The position numbers were made by a program, and so were the translations under genes. The notes beneath the pieces are model-generated. The model was not told where the DNA came from and did not search any database. It was given only the letters and a program-made list of their open reading frames with translations. A DNA stretch of 64,000 bases from Stomorhina lunata (Eukaryota > Arthropoda > Insecta > Diptera > Rhiniidae), in NCBI GenBank assembly GCA_933228675.1, contig OW121740.1, positions 160,803,306-160,867,305 on the forward strand, in the 5' to 3' direction. Below, piece by piece: positions 1-12,486 of the stretch (the first letter of the stretch is position 1; each line of letters starts with the position of its first letter).

Positions 1-1375
1 TTATAGAAAATTCTTGATATCAAAAAATTTTATAGAAAATTTTTGATATCAAAAATTTTAAAGAAAATTTTTTAAAATAAAAAAATTTAATAGAAAATTT
101 TTGATATCAAAAAATTTCATAAAAAATTTTTGATATCAAAAAATTTCATAAAAAATTTTTTTGATATCAAAAATTTTTTAGAAAATTTTTGATATCAAAA
201 AATTTTATAGAAAATTTTTGATATCACAAAATTTTATAGAAAATTTTTGATATCACAAAATTTTATAGAAAATTTTTAATATCAAAAAATTTTATAGAAA
301 ATTTTTGATTTTTAAAAATTTTATTGATATCAAAAAATTTTATAGAAAATGTTTGATATCAATAAATTTTATAGAAAATTTTTGATATCAAAAAATTTTA
401 TAGAAAATTTTTATTAACAAAAAATTTTATAAAAAATTGTTTTGATATCAAAAAATTTTATAGAAAATTTTTGATATCAAAAAAATTTATAGAAAATTTT
501 TGATATCAAAAAATTTTATAGAACATTTTTTATATCAAAAAATTTTATAGAAAATTTTTGATATTAAAAAATCTATAGATATCAAAAAATTCTATTGAAA
601 ATTTTTGATATTAAAAAATTTTATAGAAAATTTTTGATATCAAAAAATTTTATAGAAAGTTTTTGATATCAAAAAATTTTGTAGAAAACTTTCGATACCA
701 AAAAATTTTATAGAAAATTTTTGATATCAAAATATTTTATATAAAATTTTTGGTATCAAAAAATTTTAAAGAAGATTTTGTTATCAAAAAAATTTTAAGA
801 AAATTTTTGATTTTGAAAAATTTTATAGAAAATTGTTGATATCAAAAAAATTTTAAGAAAATTTTTGATTTTGAAAAATTTTATAAAAAATTTCTTAATA
901 TCAAAAAATTTTATATAAAATTTTTGATATCAAAAAATTTATAGAAAATTTTTGATATCAAAAAAAATTATAAAAAAATTTTGTTATTATAAAATTTTAT
1001 AGAAAATTTTTGATATCAAAAAATTTTATAGAAAAATTTTGATATCAAAAAATTTTATGAAAATTTTTGATATCAAAAAATTTTATAGAAAATTTTTGTT
1101 AACAAAAAATTTTATAGAAAATTTTTGTTAACAAAAAATTTTATAGAAAATTTTTGCTAACAAAAAATTTTATAGAAAATTTTTGTTAACAAAAAATTTT
1201 ATAGAAAATTTTTGTTAACAAAAAATTTTATAGAAAATTTTTGTTAACAAAAAATTTTATAGAAAATTTTTGTTAATAAAAAATTTTATAGAAAATTTTT
1301 GATATCAAAAAATCAAAATATAAAATTTTTGATAAATAAAATAGAAAATTTTAATAAAAAATTATTGCTACAAAA
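1..1375. repeat. 29-bp AT-rich minisatellite array 1 (GATATC linker)
   Basis: Tandem units of about 29 bp consist of a TTTTATAGAAAATTTTT core joined by a GATATC linker. From about 1087 to 1290 the linker changes to GTTAAC in seven or so consecutive units, so a sub-variant has spread locally. The array is cut by the left window edge, so its true size is unknown. It decays near 1320-1375 into irregular AT-rich sequence. No coding potential is visible. Confidence 0.93.
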
Positions 1376-2540
1376 TCTTGACAAAATTTGTAAGAAAAGT
1401 TTCTTATATCTTCCCTAATTTATTATTAATTCAAAGCCTCTTTTCAAATATTAATTTTTTGAAGAATTTATAAATTTTTTTTTTTTTAGGATTTTAACTT
1501 CAATATTGCCTAATTACTTATGACTCGGTACGTGATCTACCCCATTTACATGAAATGTACAACAAATTGAAGATCCTTCATTCCCAAGCACTTTGCGTTC
1601 TTTGAATATATATTTAAGCATTACTTTTTCTCTTCCTTTTTCTCCATACAACACTTGTGTTAAAACGCTTTCTGTTTTCTTTTCCAAATACTAGGATTTT
1701 TTACTCCTTTTTTCCATTTTACATACTCCTTTCAACATCAAGGACTTTTGTTTAATGGTTTTCTTGCACTTGTAGTCGTTTCCCCCTTTTTGCGCTTTTC
1801 GTATATTTTTTTTTGCATTTTTTTGTTGCAAATTTATGCCTCGGCTTTTTAATGTTAATGTCAGTCATGGAGTCCTTAAAGCTGCATGCTTATATCCTGT
1901 TTGACTTTTTCTTTTCTCTTTCAATTTGTTCGCTTTTCTTTTAGGTGTAGGTTTATGTGTTTTATTTTATTATTATTTTTCTTAGTTGTTTTTTGACAGC
2001 CATCCTAGTGGGTTTTTGTTTTCGTTAAACTTTTTTGTTTCAATTTTTTTTTTCACTTCTGCTTCACTGATTGCTCTATTGTAGGGGGTGTAGTACATAT
2101 GTTAAAAGCTATCAGGATTACCGCTACCTTAAGGTATTCGGCTGGTTCTGAGGTTAAAAGACGATGTTCATCTTTCCACAAAGTCTACATTTTTTGAGAA
2201 TTAATCTTTATACATAAAAATTACTTCCACTTTCCATAATTGTAATTGTATAATTTTATAACTCCAGAACGGGTTCAAATATGCAAGCCAAATATTTAGG
2301 TTTTGTTTCGACTATTAAGTAGATAGTTTATGTGAAGTGTTCTCAAAACCGGCTGAGCGTTTCTTCATTTATCACATTTTTTTGAACAGATTAATTAATA
2401 TTTATTTTCGAGTTTATAAAATCCATGGAAATTTTTTATTTTTACATATTGTAAAATATAGTTTCCATACATTGTATAAAATCTATAAACTATCTTTATG
2501 AAATCCATGGAAATTTTTTGTATTTAAAAATAAAATAAAT
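1376..2540. other. AT-rich non-coding stretch, nothing recognised
   Basis: T-rich sequence with no long open frame. A 43-codon stop-to-stop frame on the minus strand near 2070-2190 contains a short hydrophobic run but does not resemble Beat C-termini. A short local duplication containing TCCATGGAAATTTTTT occurs at about 2422 and again at about 2504. Confidence 0.6.
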
Positions 2541-2780
2541 AATTTTAGCAAAGTTGTTGCGCATGAGCCATCGAAGGTTTCTAAATTTCCGACAGGTGGT
2601 GCCATTGAAAATTACTCTTAATTAATTAAATTGTAAACAGTGCATTTGATCATTCTATTATCTTTAACAAAGTTGTTGCGCATCAGTCGACGGAGGTTTC
2701 TAAGTTGGTACGATTAATTTCCAATAGATGGCGTCACTTAAGATGATTTAAGCTAAGCATTTAACCATGTGTTGATCAGG
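2541..2780 (-). repeat. Two units of the 132-bp satellite, inverted relative to 49.9-50.6 kb
   Basis: Two neighbouring blocks contain CAAAGTTGTTGCGCAT, a GAGGTTTCTAA box and a GGTGGTGCC/GATGGCGTC box. They are the reverse complement of the unit seen at 49860-50590 (AACAACTTTGCT, AGAAACCTTCG, GGCGCCACCTG). Spacing between equivalent CAAAGTTGTTG positions is about 119 bp here, against 131-132 bp there, so these units carry deletions. Confidence 0.8.
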
Positions 2781-4084
2781 CAAAATCATTGAAATGATTC
2801 AAAAATAATTGCATATTTGTGGATAGTTGATAGCGCAGCAACGCACATATTGTACTGCTAGTACAGAATAAAAATGTCTATTTTTTTAAACTTCTGACAA
2901 ATAAAGAAAGTTTTGAACAAAATATGCATTTACAAAATATTTCAGACAAAGCTTATCTGTATTGCAACATATAATGTTTATTAGACGTTTTTTATTCAAA
3001 TTTCTTTGAATATGACCAATAAAGTGAAACATTTGTGAAGTTGAAGCCAAATATTTGTGACATCAGGCACAACGAAATCTCTTAAACGGAGTGTCTACAA
3101 AAGCAATGTGTGCGACAGTTAGAGGGTAAAATGGGCCTTGGGTAGAGTCTGCAGAAGACTGCTTTAATATAAAGCTGAGTAGAAATTATTTAATATTTTA
3201 CAAAACTGTTGGCAACTCTTTTATTGAATGTGAATTATGAAGTGTTTTCTTTGGCTGGCACACCATTACAGAAGTTTATGTTTATTTTGTAACCATTTTT
3301 TATTTTTTGTACAATATTTTTTTTGCAGTTCTTCAATTTTTGTATAAAATACAGTATGTATGTGTATATTTTTTTACACATTAGTAGGTAAAATACAGTA
3401 TCGAACAAAATTTTTATCATAAATTTTTAATTGTAGACCAAATAAACAGAATAAATTTTTCCTTCCTAAAGAATTTGTATTGACTGTATGATATCTTAAC
3501 AAAATTTTAACTAAATAATTTCTATACCACTTTTACCTCCCACTGTCAAGTGGAGGCTAGAAAGACCTAGATAAATCTATGTCTACTGCCAACTATTTAA
3601 GTTTTATTTAATATTTACGTTTCTATAAACTGTAACAGACATGTTTATTGTGTTACCTTTTCAATTTCAATGAAAACCTTCTTTTTTGGCCCAAAATTGA
3701 AAACTAAAATATTTTATTTATTCCACATAAATAAGAGCTAAGTAAATATTTTGTGCAAAAATTTCAACCAAATAAATAGAAGATACATTTTAACCCAAAA
3801 ATCAAAAAATTTTAGCCTTAACAAATCACTTGACTAATGTCAATGTTGTTAAAGTAGTTTTATTTTTGAACAAATTGCGTCATTGTAGAAGATTTTACAG
3901 AAAAACTAAATTAAAGTAATATTTGCATAGAAAATTTGTATCCTATTTTAATGCTTTTTAATTGAAGTGGGGATTAAGTTTATTTGTTGTAAAAAATTAA
4001 ATGTTTAATACCCAACAATTTTTTATTAATCAATTATCTAGGTATGTCAAAATTTTTTTTTTAAAGCAAAACAATTTTGTTCAG
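2781..4084. other. AT-rich non-coding stretch, nothing recognised
   Basis: No gene, RNA gene or clear repeat is seen apart from general A/T-richness. The single open frame (61 codons, minus, 3235-3420) is lysine/asparagine/isoleucine-rich, as expected by chance in such composition, and is not called. Confidence 0.55.
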
Positions 4085-6394
4085 AAAACTAAAAAAAAAT
4101 TTTTCTACAGAAAAATTTTTAATAACAAAAAATTTTCTATAGAAACATTTTTAATAGCAACAAAATTTCTATAGAAACATTTTTAATAACAAAAAATTGT
4201 CTATAGACAAATTTTGTAATAGCAAAAAATTAGCAAAAAATTTTCTATAGAAAAATTTTTAATAGAAAAAATTTTCTGTAGAAAAAATCTTAGTGGTGAA
4301 AAATTTTCTACACAAAAATTTTCTATAGAAAAATTTAATAAAGAAAAATTTCTTATAGACACATTTTTAATAACTAAAAATTTTGTAAAGAAAAGTTTTT
4401 AGTATGAAAAAAATTTAAATAGAAAAGTTTTTTATAGCAAAAAATTTTCTATAGTCAAATTTTCAATATCGAAAAATTGTCTATAGTCAAATTTTTAATA
4501 TCGAAAAATTTTATATAGAAAAATGTTTACTAACGAAAAATGTTCTATAGAAACATTTTGAATAACGACAAAGTTTCTTTTGAAACATTTTTAATAAAAA
4601 AAAATTTAAAAACGAAAAATAATCTGTGGAAAAATCTTTAAAAATGAAAACTTTTCTATAGAAACTTTTTTAAAAACGAAATATTTTAATAAATCAAAAT
4701 TTTCTATAGAAAAATTTTTAATACTGAGAAATTTTCTATAGAAAATTTTTTAATAACGTATAATTTTCTACCGAAACATTTTTAATAACGAAAAATTTTC
4801 TATAGAAACATCTCTAATAACGAAAAATTTTCTATAGAAACATTTTTAATAACGAAAAATTTTCTATAGAAACATTTTTAATAACGAAAAATTTTCTATA
4901 GAAATTTTTTAATAACGAAAAATTTTCTATAAAAACTTTTTAAATAACGAAAAATTTTCTATAGAAAAATTTTTAATAACGAAAAATTTTCTATAGAAAA
5001 ATTTTTAATAATGAAAAATTTTCTATAGAAAAACTTTTAATAACTAAAAATTTTCTATAGAAAAATTTTTAATAACGAAAAATGTTCTATAGAACAATTT
5101 TTAACGAGAAATTTTGTAGAGAAAACTTTTTTAGAACGCAAAATTTTCTGTAGAAAAATTTTTTGTAACAAAAAATTTTTTATAAAAGTTTTCTATAGAA
5201 AAATTTTTAATCACGAAAAATTTGTTATGGGAAATTTTTTAATAACGAAAAATCTTCTATACAAAAATTTTTTATAACGAAAAATTTTTTATAGAAAAAT
5301 AATTAATAACGAAAAATTTTCTATAGACAAATTTTTAATAACAAAAAATTTCCAAAAGAAAAATGTTTAATAACGAAAAATTTTCTGTAGAAAAATTTTT
5401 AATAACGAAAAATTTTCTAAAGAGACGTTTTTGATAACGAAAAAATTTCTATAGAAAAATTTTCTATAAAAAATGTTTAATAACGAACAGTTTTCTATAG
5501 AAAAATTTTTAATAACGAAAAATTTTCTATAGAAAAATTTTTAATAACGAAAAATTTTCTATAGAAAAATTTTTAATAACGAAAAATTTTCTATAGAAAA
5601 ATTTTTAATAACGAAAAATTTTCTATAGAAAAATTTTTAATAACGAAAAATTTTCTATAGAAAAATTTTTAATAACGAAAAATTTTCTATAGAAAAATTT
5701 TTAATAACGAAAAATTTTCTATAGAAAAATTTTTAATAACGAAAAATTTTCTATAGAAATATTTTTAATAACGAAAAATTTTCTATAGAAAAATTTTAAT
5801 AATGAAAAATTTTCTATAGAATAATTTTTAGTAACAAAAAATACCCTATAGAAAACTTTTTAATAGCGAAAAATTTTCTATTGAGAAATTTTTAAAAGCG
5901 ATAAATTTTCAATAGAAAAATTTCAATAACGAAAAATTTTCTTTAGAAAATTTTTTTTAGAACGAAAAATTTTCTATGGAAGATTTTTTAATAACAAAAA
6001 TTTTTAATAACTAAAAGTTTTCCACAAAAACATTTTTAATAACAAAAAATTTTCTATAGAAAATTGTTAATAACGAAAAATTTTTGATAGAAACATTTTT
6101 AAAAATAAAAAAATTTCCATAGATAAATTTTCAAAATTTTTAATAATAAAAAATTTTCTATAGAAAAAATTTTAAAAACGAAAAATTTGGTATAGAAAAA
6201 ACTTTCTATAGAAAAATGTTTAATAACGAAAATTTTTAAAAACGATAAATTTTCTATTGAAAAATTTTAATAACGAAAAATTTTCAAATGGTAAAATTTT
6301 AACAACAAAGGATTTTCTCTAGAAAAATTTTAATGACGAAAAATTTTCAATGAAAATTTGTAAAAATTTTCTATAAAAATATTTCTAATAACAA
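4085..6394. repeat. 32-bp minisatellite array 2 (AATAACG linker)
   Basis: Units have the core GAAAAATTTTCTATAG followed by AAAAATTTTT and an AATAAC linker. CTATAG recurs every 32 bp, for example at 5527 and 5559. The section about 5500-5760 is nearly homogeneous, while both flanks are increasingly diverged. This homogeneous centre with decayed edges is the usual pattern of unequal exchange. The right end runs directly into an inverted element A fragment at about 6395. Confidence 0.95.
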
Positions 6395-6500
6395 TTGGTA
6401 TACATAAAGGTGGGTCTAAGACAAATATTTCTATGCGTTACAAATATCAGCACAAACTTATAATACCTTTTCCACCTATAGTGGTGAAGGGTATAATAAA
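6395..6500 (-). mobile_element. Element A (mini-me/DINE-1-like), 5' terminal fragment
   Basis: The reverse complement begins with TACCCTTCACCACTATAGG and continues through GTTTGTGCTGAT, CATAGAAATATTTGTC and AGACCCACC, the first about 100 bp of element A. It abuts the 32-bp satellite on its inner side. It is head-to-head with the full element A copy that begins at 7822, so about 1.3 kb is bracketed by inverted 5' ends. Confidence 0.8.
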
Positions 6501-7821
6501 GTCCTTTTTCTGGTATTATATTACGTTCGTCGTCCGTTGTTCAAAAATCGCTCCTGTAAAGCGATATATTACAAACAAAATAACATGTTTAATATCCCTT
6601 TATTCTTCATGCTATTGGGCTTAAATCAACCTCGAAATAATTACTCTGTTGTATATAAAATTCACAAAATATCTAATCACCTTTATTTAATGTAATTCCA
6701 TGTAAAATATTTTTGAAAACTAAAACTCTTATCATGTCATGGACTTTAGTAGAAATTAAAGTGAATTATAAATTAAATAAAATTACACACAAATCCCTCA
6801 TCTGTATAAATATCTGGTATTTAGTTAAATAAATTCAAATAAATATTAAAAATCTCTAAAATTCAACACAAAATGTACAATATCTACATTTTATTTATTA
6901 TGTTTAATTTTAATTTAATTTCCTTTTAAACATCACGTTCTGTTGTAAGTAAAATCTTTTGTACATAAATATTAACAAATACAAGCAAACGTGTAATATT
7001 TACAATAAAACAAAAGAGGGGAGTGTTTTTGTATAATATGAAGCATGTAGACAGACCGACAGACGGATGAACAAGCGGACGGATGCACAGACTAACGTAA
7101 CAAATTGTGAAATCATAAAATTTTTGCGATTGTCACGAATTTGATTTAACAACTAACACATTAACACACACACACATATAGCGAAAGCAAAGGAACTACA
7201 ATGACAGAGAGGCAGACACGACTGGTAGACAGACAGACAGACACATCATTGTAAATTTATTTATTCTGATTGTCGTTTAGTTATGTTACAGCTATTTTGT
7301 GTATGTGTTAATGTAATATTTCTGCAGGAGAATGTCACTCCTGAATGTTTAGAGATTTATATGTAAATGTTCTCTCTACGTACTTTCGATGTAAACCATT
7401 ATAAATATGTAAATTATGTGGACATTAAACTTTAACATAGTTTTAACTTTTCAATAACATCACATCCTTCCACTGCCTTTCTCTGGCCCTGCATATTTTT
7501 TCAGTTTCCTACTTTTTTCAGAAAAATATTCAAATGGTATTAATTTTGTTAGTAACAGCGGATTTAAAATACTTGCATGGGTTTCAACAGTTTTGCAGGA
7601 TTTCGTCATTCATCCATTCGTTGTATGCGATTAGGCATGTTTCCTGGTTTGTTTATTCTGATTTTTACTAGTCACTATACTCGTATATTTTGCTTATTCA
7701 ATATTATATATATAATATTATTTATGGTAGGGAATGAACTTTTTACTACAATACCACAGTAGGAGAAAGGCCAAAAATTTAAATATTTTTAAATAATTTT
7801 AATTTATTTCTATTAATTTAC
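6501..7821. other. Non-coding spacer between two head-to-head element A termini
   Basis: AT-rich sequence with small GACA/GACC-type microsatellite islands near 7050-7090 and 7200-7245 and an ACACAC run near 7162. The two short open frames (6433-6624 and 7577-7762) have no recognisable domain. The first overlaps the element A fragment and is an artefact of it. Confidence 0.55.
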
Positions 7822-8537
7822 ACTTCACCACCATAGGTGAAGAGGGTATTATAAGTTTGTGCTGATGTATGTAACGCATAGAAATATTTGTCTTAGACCC
7901 ACCTTTTAGTATACCAATAGGCTTATAATCACTTTCTGAGTCAATTTAGCGATGTCCGTCCGTCCGTCCGTCTGACTGGTTGGACCTCCTTGTAATCAAA
8001 CTACAGGTCGCAATTCTAAAGATAATTTGATAAAATTTGGCACAGATCATGTTTTTCATAATGAGACCTCGGCTATTGAAATTCGTAAAAATTGGTCCAT
8101 TATTTATGGTACCCCCCACTTCCCGGAATTGATATATTGGCCACAAATATCAATATTTTTTCATGAAATTTAAAACGAATATTGCTTATGTAAACTAAAA
8201 TCACTGTACCAAATTTCGGTCTACATTTGACCATAGCTCCCATACAAATTCTTATTTAAAAACGCAGTAAATGAAACAAAAACCACTAAAACGCTCGTAA
8301 AAACTATAATCAACTTGCCAAATTTCGAGAAAATCGGTGCACATTTGACCCTAGCTCTCATATAAGTCCAAATTACGGAAACAGCTTAAATATATAAGTT
8401 TTGATAAAATTTTTTTATGAGGGCAAAATTAAGCAAATATTTGTCTTTATACACGAAAAAGAACACCTTTAACCTTAATAGTGAAGGTTATCGTATGGTC
8501 GGGCTTGACCGAATACAGCACTTTCTTACTTGTTTTT
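7822..8537 (+). mobile_element. Element A, near full-length copy (mini-me/DINE-1-like non-autonomous element)
   Basis: The 5' end forms a hairpin, CTTCACC paired with GGTGAAG around CACCATA. It is followed by the GTCCGTCCGTCCGTCTG tract, typical of mini-me elements. Next come conserved blocks such as CTACAGGTCGCAATTC, TTGGCCACAAATATC and two ACATTTGACC boxes. The 3' end has a small hairpin, GGTCGGGCTTGACCG, then AGCACTTTCTTACTTG. The same blocks in the same order occur at 25.6, 35.1, 37.3 and 48.6 kb. There is no open frame and no terminal inverted repeat of transposase type. Assignment to the Helitron-related mini-me/DINE-1 group rests on this architecture and is an inference. Confidence 0.78.
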
Positions 8538-10030
8538 AATAAAAAATTTTCTATTTTTATAGGAAATTTTTCAAAAATATTCTATTTCTATAACAAATTT
8601 TCCAAAAATTTTTTTAATTTATTGATAATATTTTAAAAAATTTCTATTTTTATAAGAAATATTTTTTCAAAAATTGTCTATATTTCGGAATCGGAAATTT
8701 ATTTTTTTTTTCTTTTAAAAATTATTAAATTATTAAATTTCCTATTTTTGTAGAATTTTTTTTTTTCCAAAAATTTCCTATTTTTATAGAATTTTTTGTT
8801 TTAAATTTCCTATTTTTTTGAAAAATGTTTTAAAAAATTTCCTATTTTTATAAAAAATTTGTAAAAAATTTCCTATTTTTACAGAAAAATTTACCAAAAT
8901 GTCCTATTTTTATAGAAAAAATTTCCAAAAATTCCTATTTTTATAGATATTTTTGCATAAATTTTCTATGTTTTATAAGACATTTTCTTAAATATTCTAG
9001 TTTTATAAGAATTTTTCAAAAATTACTTATTTCTATTGGAATATTTTTAAAGATTTTCTATTTGTAAATTTTTGAAAAAATGTATTATTTTTACATACAA
9101 TTTTTTTTTAAATTTTCTATTTTTAAAGAAAATTTTTCAAAAATTTCCTATTTTTATAGGAAATTTTTCAAAATTTTATTTTTTTTATAAGAACATTTTT
9201 TTAAAATTTTCCATTTTTATTTTTTAAAGAATTTCTATTTCTATACGAAAATTTTTCAAAAATTTCCAATTTTTATGGGAAATTTTTCAAAAATTTCCAA
9301 TTTTTATGGGAAATTTTTAAAAATTTTCTATTTTTATAGGAAATTTTTAAAAAGTTCTAATTTTTTAGAAAATTTTTCAAAAATTTCCTTTTCTTATAGG
9401 AAATTTTTCAAAATTTTCCCTTTTTTATAGGAAAATTTTTCAAAAATTTGCTATTTTTATAGGAATTTTTCAAATATTATCTATTTTTATAGGAAATTTT
9501 TCAAAAATTTTCTATTTTTATATGAAATTTTTCCAAAATTTTCTATTTTTATCAGAATTTTTTTAAAAAATTTCTATTTCTATAGGAAATTTTTTAAAAA
9601 AATTCCTATCTTTATGGTAAATTTTTCAAAAATTTTCTATTTTTAAAGGAAATTTAAAGAAAAATCTTATTTTTCTAGAAAATTTTTCAAAAAATTTCTT
9701 TTCTTATAAGAAATTTTTCAAAAATTTAATATTATTGTATTAATATTATTAATATAGGAAAATTTTCAAAATTTTTTTATTTTTATAGGAAATTTTTCAA
9801 AAATATCATATTTTTATAGGAAATTCTTCAAAAATTTCCTATTTTAAAGGAAATTCTTCAAAAATTTTCTATTAATATAGGAAATTTTTAAAAAATTTTC
9901 CATTTGATAGGAAATTTTTTCAAAAATTTCCTATTTTTATAGGAAATTTTCCAAAAATGACCTATTTTTATAAGTAATTTTTCAAAATTTCCTTTTTTTA
10001 GGAAATTTTGCAAAAATGTCCCAATATTGA
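8538..10030. repeat. About 31-bp minisatellite array 3, left half
   Basis: Units read CTATTTTTATAGGAAA then TTTTTCAAAAATTTC. They are more diverged than the right half at 12487-15025. The right half carries exactly the reverse-complement unit, so polarity reverses somewhere between 10.0 and 12.5 kb, where the large inverted repeat lies. Confidence 0.93.
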
Positions 10031-10743
10031 TTTAGAAAAGACTCGACATTTTTAAATGATTAAAAATATATTCAAATTAATATAGAAAATATACATATGC
10101 ACACAACAATGTGTTCCTTTCTAAGTAAAAGTAAGAATCCACCAATAATATTCTGGAAAACTGAAAGCAAATGTTCAACAAATCAATTCATGCATTTAGA
10201 GAAACTAGAATTTATACACTTAGCATCAAGCCGGTGCTGTTGCTATGATTCTTACTCCATAGATCCAACAGTGGACACAACCTGACTCAAACTCAAAGAT
10301 TTCCTTCAGTTCGTAATATAAAAAATATGAAAAATATTCATTTAAAAAGAAATACACTAATCGAATGTGCAATGGTTTGAAAAACAAATTAAAGCTAAAC
10401 AAGGTAAAACTTCTCGTTTGTTCATTATTTTTCTCTTTTTCAGTTTCTTCCTGCTTTATCTTTCTTAGTTAGAAAATGGAAATGGGAAAAATCAATCAAG
10501 CATAATAAAATTAAAACAGTTAGAAACTTATATTCACGTTTGTTTTAGTAGTTAGTATGTGGGATAAAAGCTTTTGAAAAACATATACATATAAACTACT
10601 ATTCATTGAAGTTAAATATTGTTTTTTTGGTGAACCTCTGAAAATAAAGAAATTCTTTTTATAAGTTTTTGATGACTACGAATGTAAAGTAATAATTTCC
10701 CTATTACCAATTTTTCCATGCAAAATATATAAAAAATTTTCTA
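10031..10743. other. Unique AT-rich spacer inside array 3
   Basis: Non-repetitive sequence between the left half of array 3 and the inverted repeat. A 62-codon plus-strand frame (10097-10285) and its minus-strand counterpart were read for Ig or membrane features and none were found. No counterpart of this spacer is seen on the right side of the inverted repeat. Confidence 0.5.
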
Positions 10744-12486
10744 ATTTCATTTTCTGGTGGTGGCCTTGGCAACATTTTCCTTTGAGCTGGTCTGTTAGAA
10801 AAAGGTATTTGTTAAAAAAAAAGTCTTGACCTATTAAAAAGTTTTCGATTTTGAATTAAACAAATAAATAAATAATAATTACTTCTATGTAAATAATGTA
10901 ATATCTAAAGTTTTGGAGAAACATTTTAATTTTTAATTTATTAAACTTTTTACTTAGGATATTTTTTATTATTTATGTTAAATGTAACCAAAATGTATTT
11001 CTTAAGTAATTTTAATATGAACGAGAAAAACTTTAGTAACTAGCAGGAGAATTACAAAAAATGCTCAACTGAAAACTTTTTTGAATAAAATTCAAAAGTT
11101 TCTTATTTTAGTAGGAAATTTTTCACGAAAAATTTAAAAAATTTTCTATTTTTATATGAAATTTTTCAAAAATTTCTTATCAAAATAGGAAATTTTTTTT
11201 AAATTTTCCCAAAAAAAGAATTTTGTAAAAATGTTGAAAAATTTCCTATAAAAATAGGAAATTTTTGAAAAATTTCCTATAAAAATAGGAAATTTCCAAT
11301 TAAAATAGGAAATTTCTGAAAAATTTCCCACTAAAATAGGAAATTTTTGAAAAATTTCCTATAAAAATAGGAAATTTTTGAAAAATTTCATACAAAAATA
11401 GGAAATTTTTGAAAAATTTCCTTCAAAAATAGGAAATTTTTTAAAATTTTCCTATAAAAATAGGAAATTTTTCAAAAATTTTCTATAACTATATATAAAT
11501 CTCCCAAATATTTTAGTGTGTATATTTTTTATTATTTATATTAAATGTAACCAAAATTTATTTCTCAAGTAATTTTAATATGTAGAAGGAAAACTTAAGT
11601 AACTATCACTAAAATTACAAAAAATGCTCAAACGGAAACTTTTTTGAATAAAAAATAAAGTTTCTTATTTTAGTAGGAAATTTTTCAAAATTTTTTATAT
11701 TTTTTAGGAAAAATTTTAAAAAATTTTCTATTTTTATATGAAATTTTTCAAAAATTTCCTATTTTTATAGGAAATTTTTCAAAAATTTCCTATTTTAATG
11801 GGAAATTTTTCAGAAATTTCCTATTTTAATGGGAAATTTCCTATTTTTATAGGAAATTTTTCAAAAATTTCCTATTTTTATAGGAAATTTTTCATAAATT
11901 TCTTTTTTTTAATGGAAATTTTTTAAAAATTTCCTATTTTTATAGGAAATTTTTCAACATTTTTACAAAATTCTTTTTTTTTAGGAAAATTTAAAAAAAA
12001 AATTCCTATTTTGATAAGAAATTTTTGAAAAATTTCATATAAAAATACAAAAATTTTTAAAATTTTTCCTGAAAAATAGAAAAAATTTTGAAAAATTTCC
12101 TACTAAAATAAGAAACTTTTGAATTTTATTCAAAAAAGTTTTCAGGTGAGCATTTTTTGTAATTCTCCTGCTAGTTACTAAAGTTTTTCTCGTTCATATT
12201 AAAATTACTTAAGAAATAAATTTTGGTTACATTTAACATAAATAATAAAAAATATCCTAAGTAAAAAGTTTAATAAATTAAAAATTAAAATGTTTCTCCA
12301 AAACTTGAGATATTACATTATTTACATAGAAGTAATTATTATTTATTTATTTGTTTAATTCAAAATCGAAAACTTTCTATTTCATAACTTTTTAATAGGT
12401 CAAGACTTTGTTTTTAACAAATACCTTTTTCTAACAGACCAGCTCAAAGGAAAATGTTGACAAGGCCACCACCTGAAAATTAAATT
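10744..12486. repeat. Large inverted repeat (arms about 380-397 bp) at the polarity switch of array 3
   Basis: The left arm, about 10744-11124, includes GGTGGTGGCCTTGGCAA, GAGCTGGTCTGTTAG and CTAGCAGGAGAATTAC. It returns as reverse complement at about 12090-12486 (CTAACAGACCAGCTC, AAGGCCACCACC, GTAATTCTCCTGCTAG). The right arm has an extra segment of about 15 bp in the GAAAACTTT block. Symmetry continues inward: the AAAAAGAATTTTGTAAA block near 11210 mirrors TTTACAAAATTCTTTTT near 11965. A third partial arm copy at about 11510-11690, in left-arm orientation, occupies the centre. The arms have drifted slightly, so this is an old structure rather than a fresh assembly fold-back. Confidence 0.85.

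Noticed and set aside
1..1375. Minisatellite arrays considered as CRISPR arrays because of the regular repeat and linker pattern
   Set aside because: Linkers are constant within an array rather than unique spacers, the context is eukaryotic, and there are no cas genes.
2070..2190. 43-codon minus-strand frame with SEPAEYLKVAVILIAF as possible Beat C-terminal exon
   Set aside because: No Beat C-terminal motif, no convincing acceptor in the required phase 0, and the frame length is within chance.
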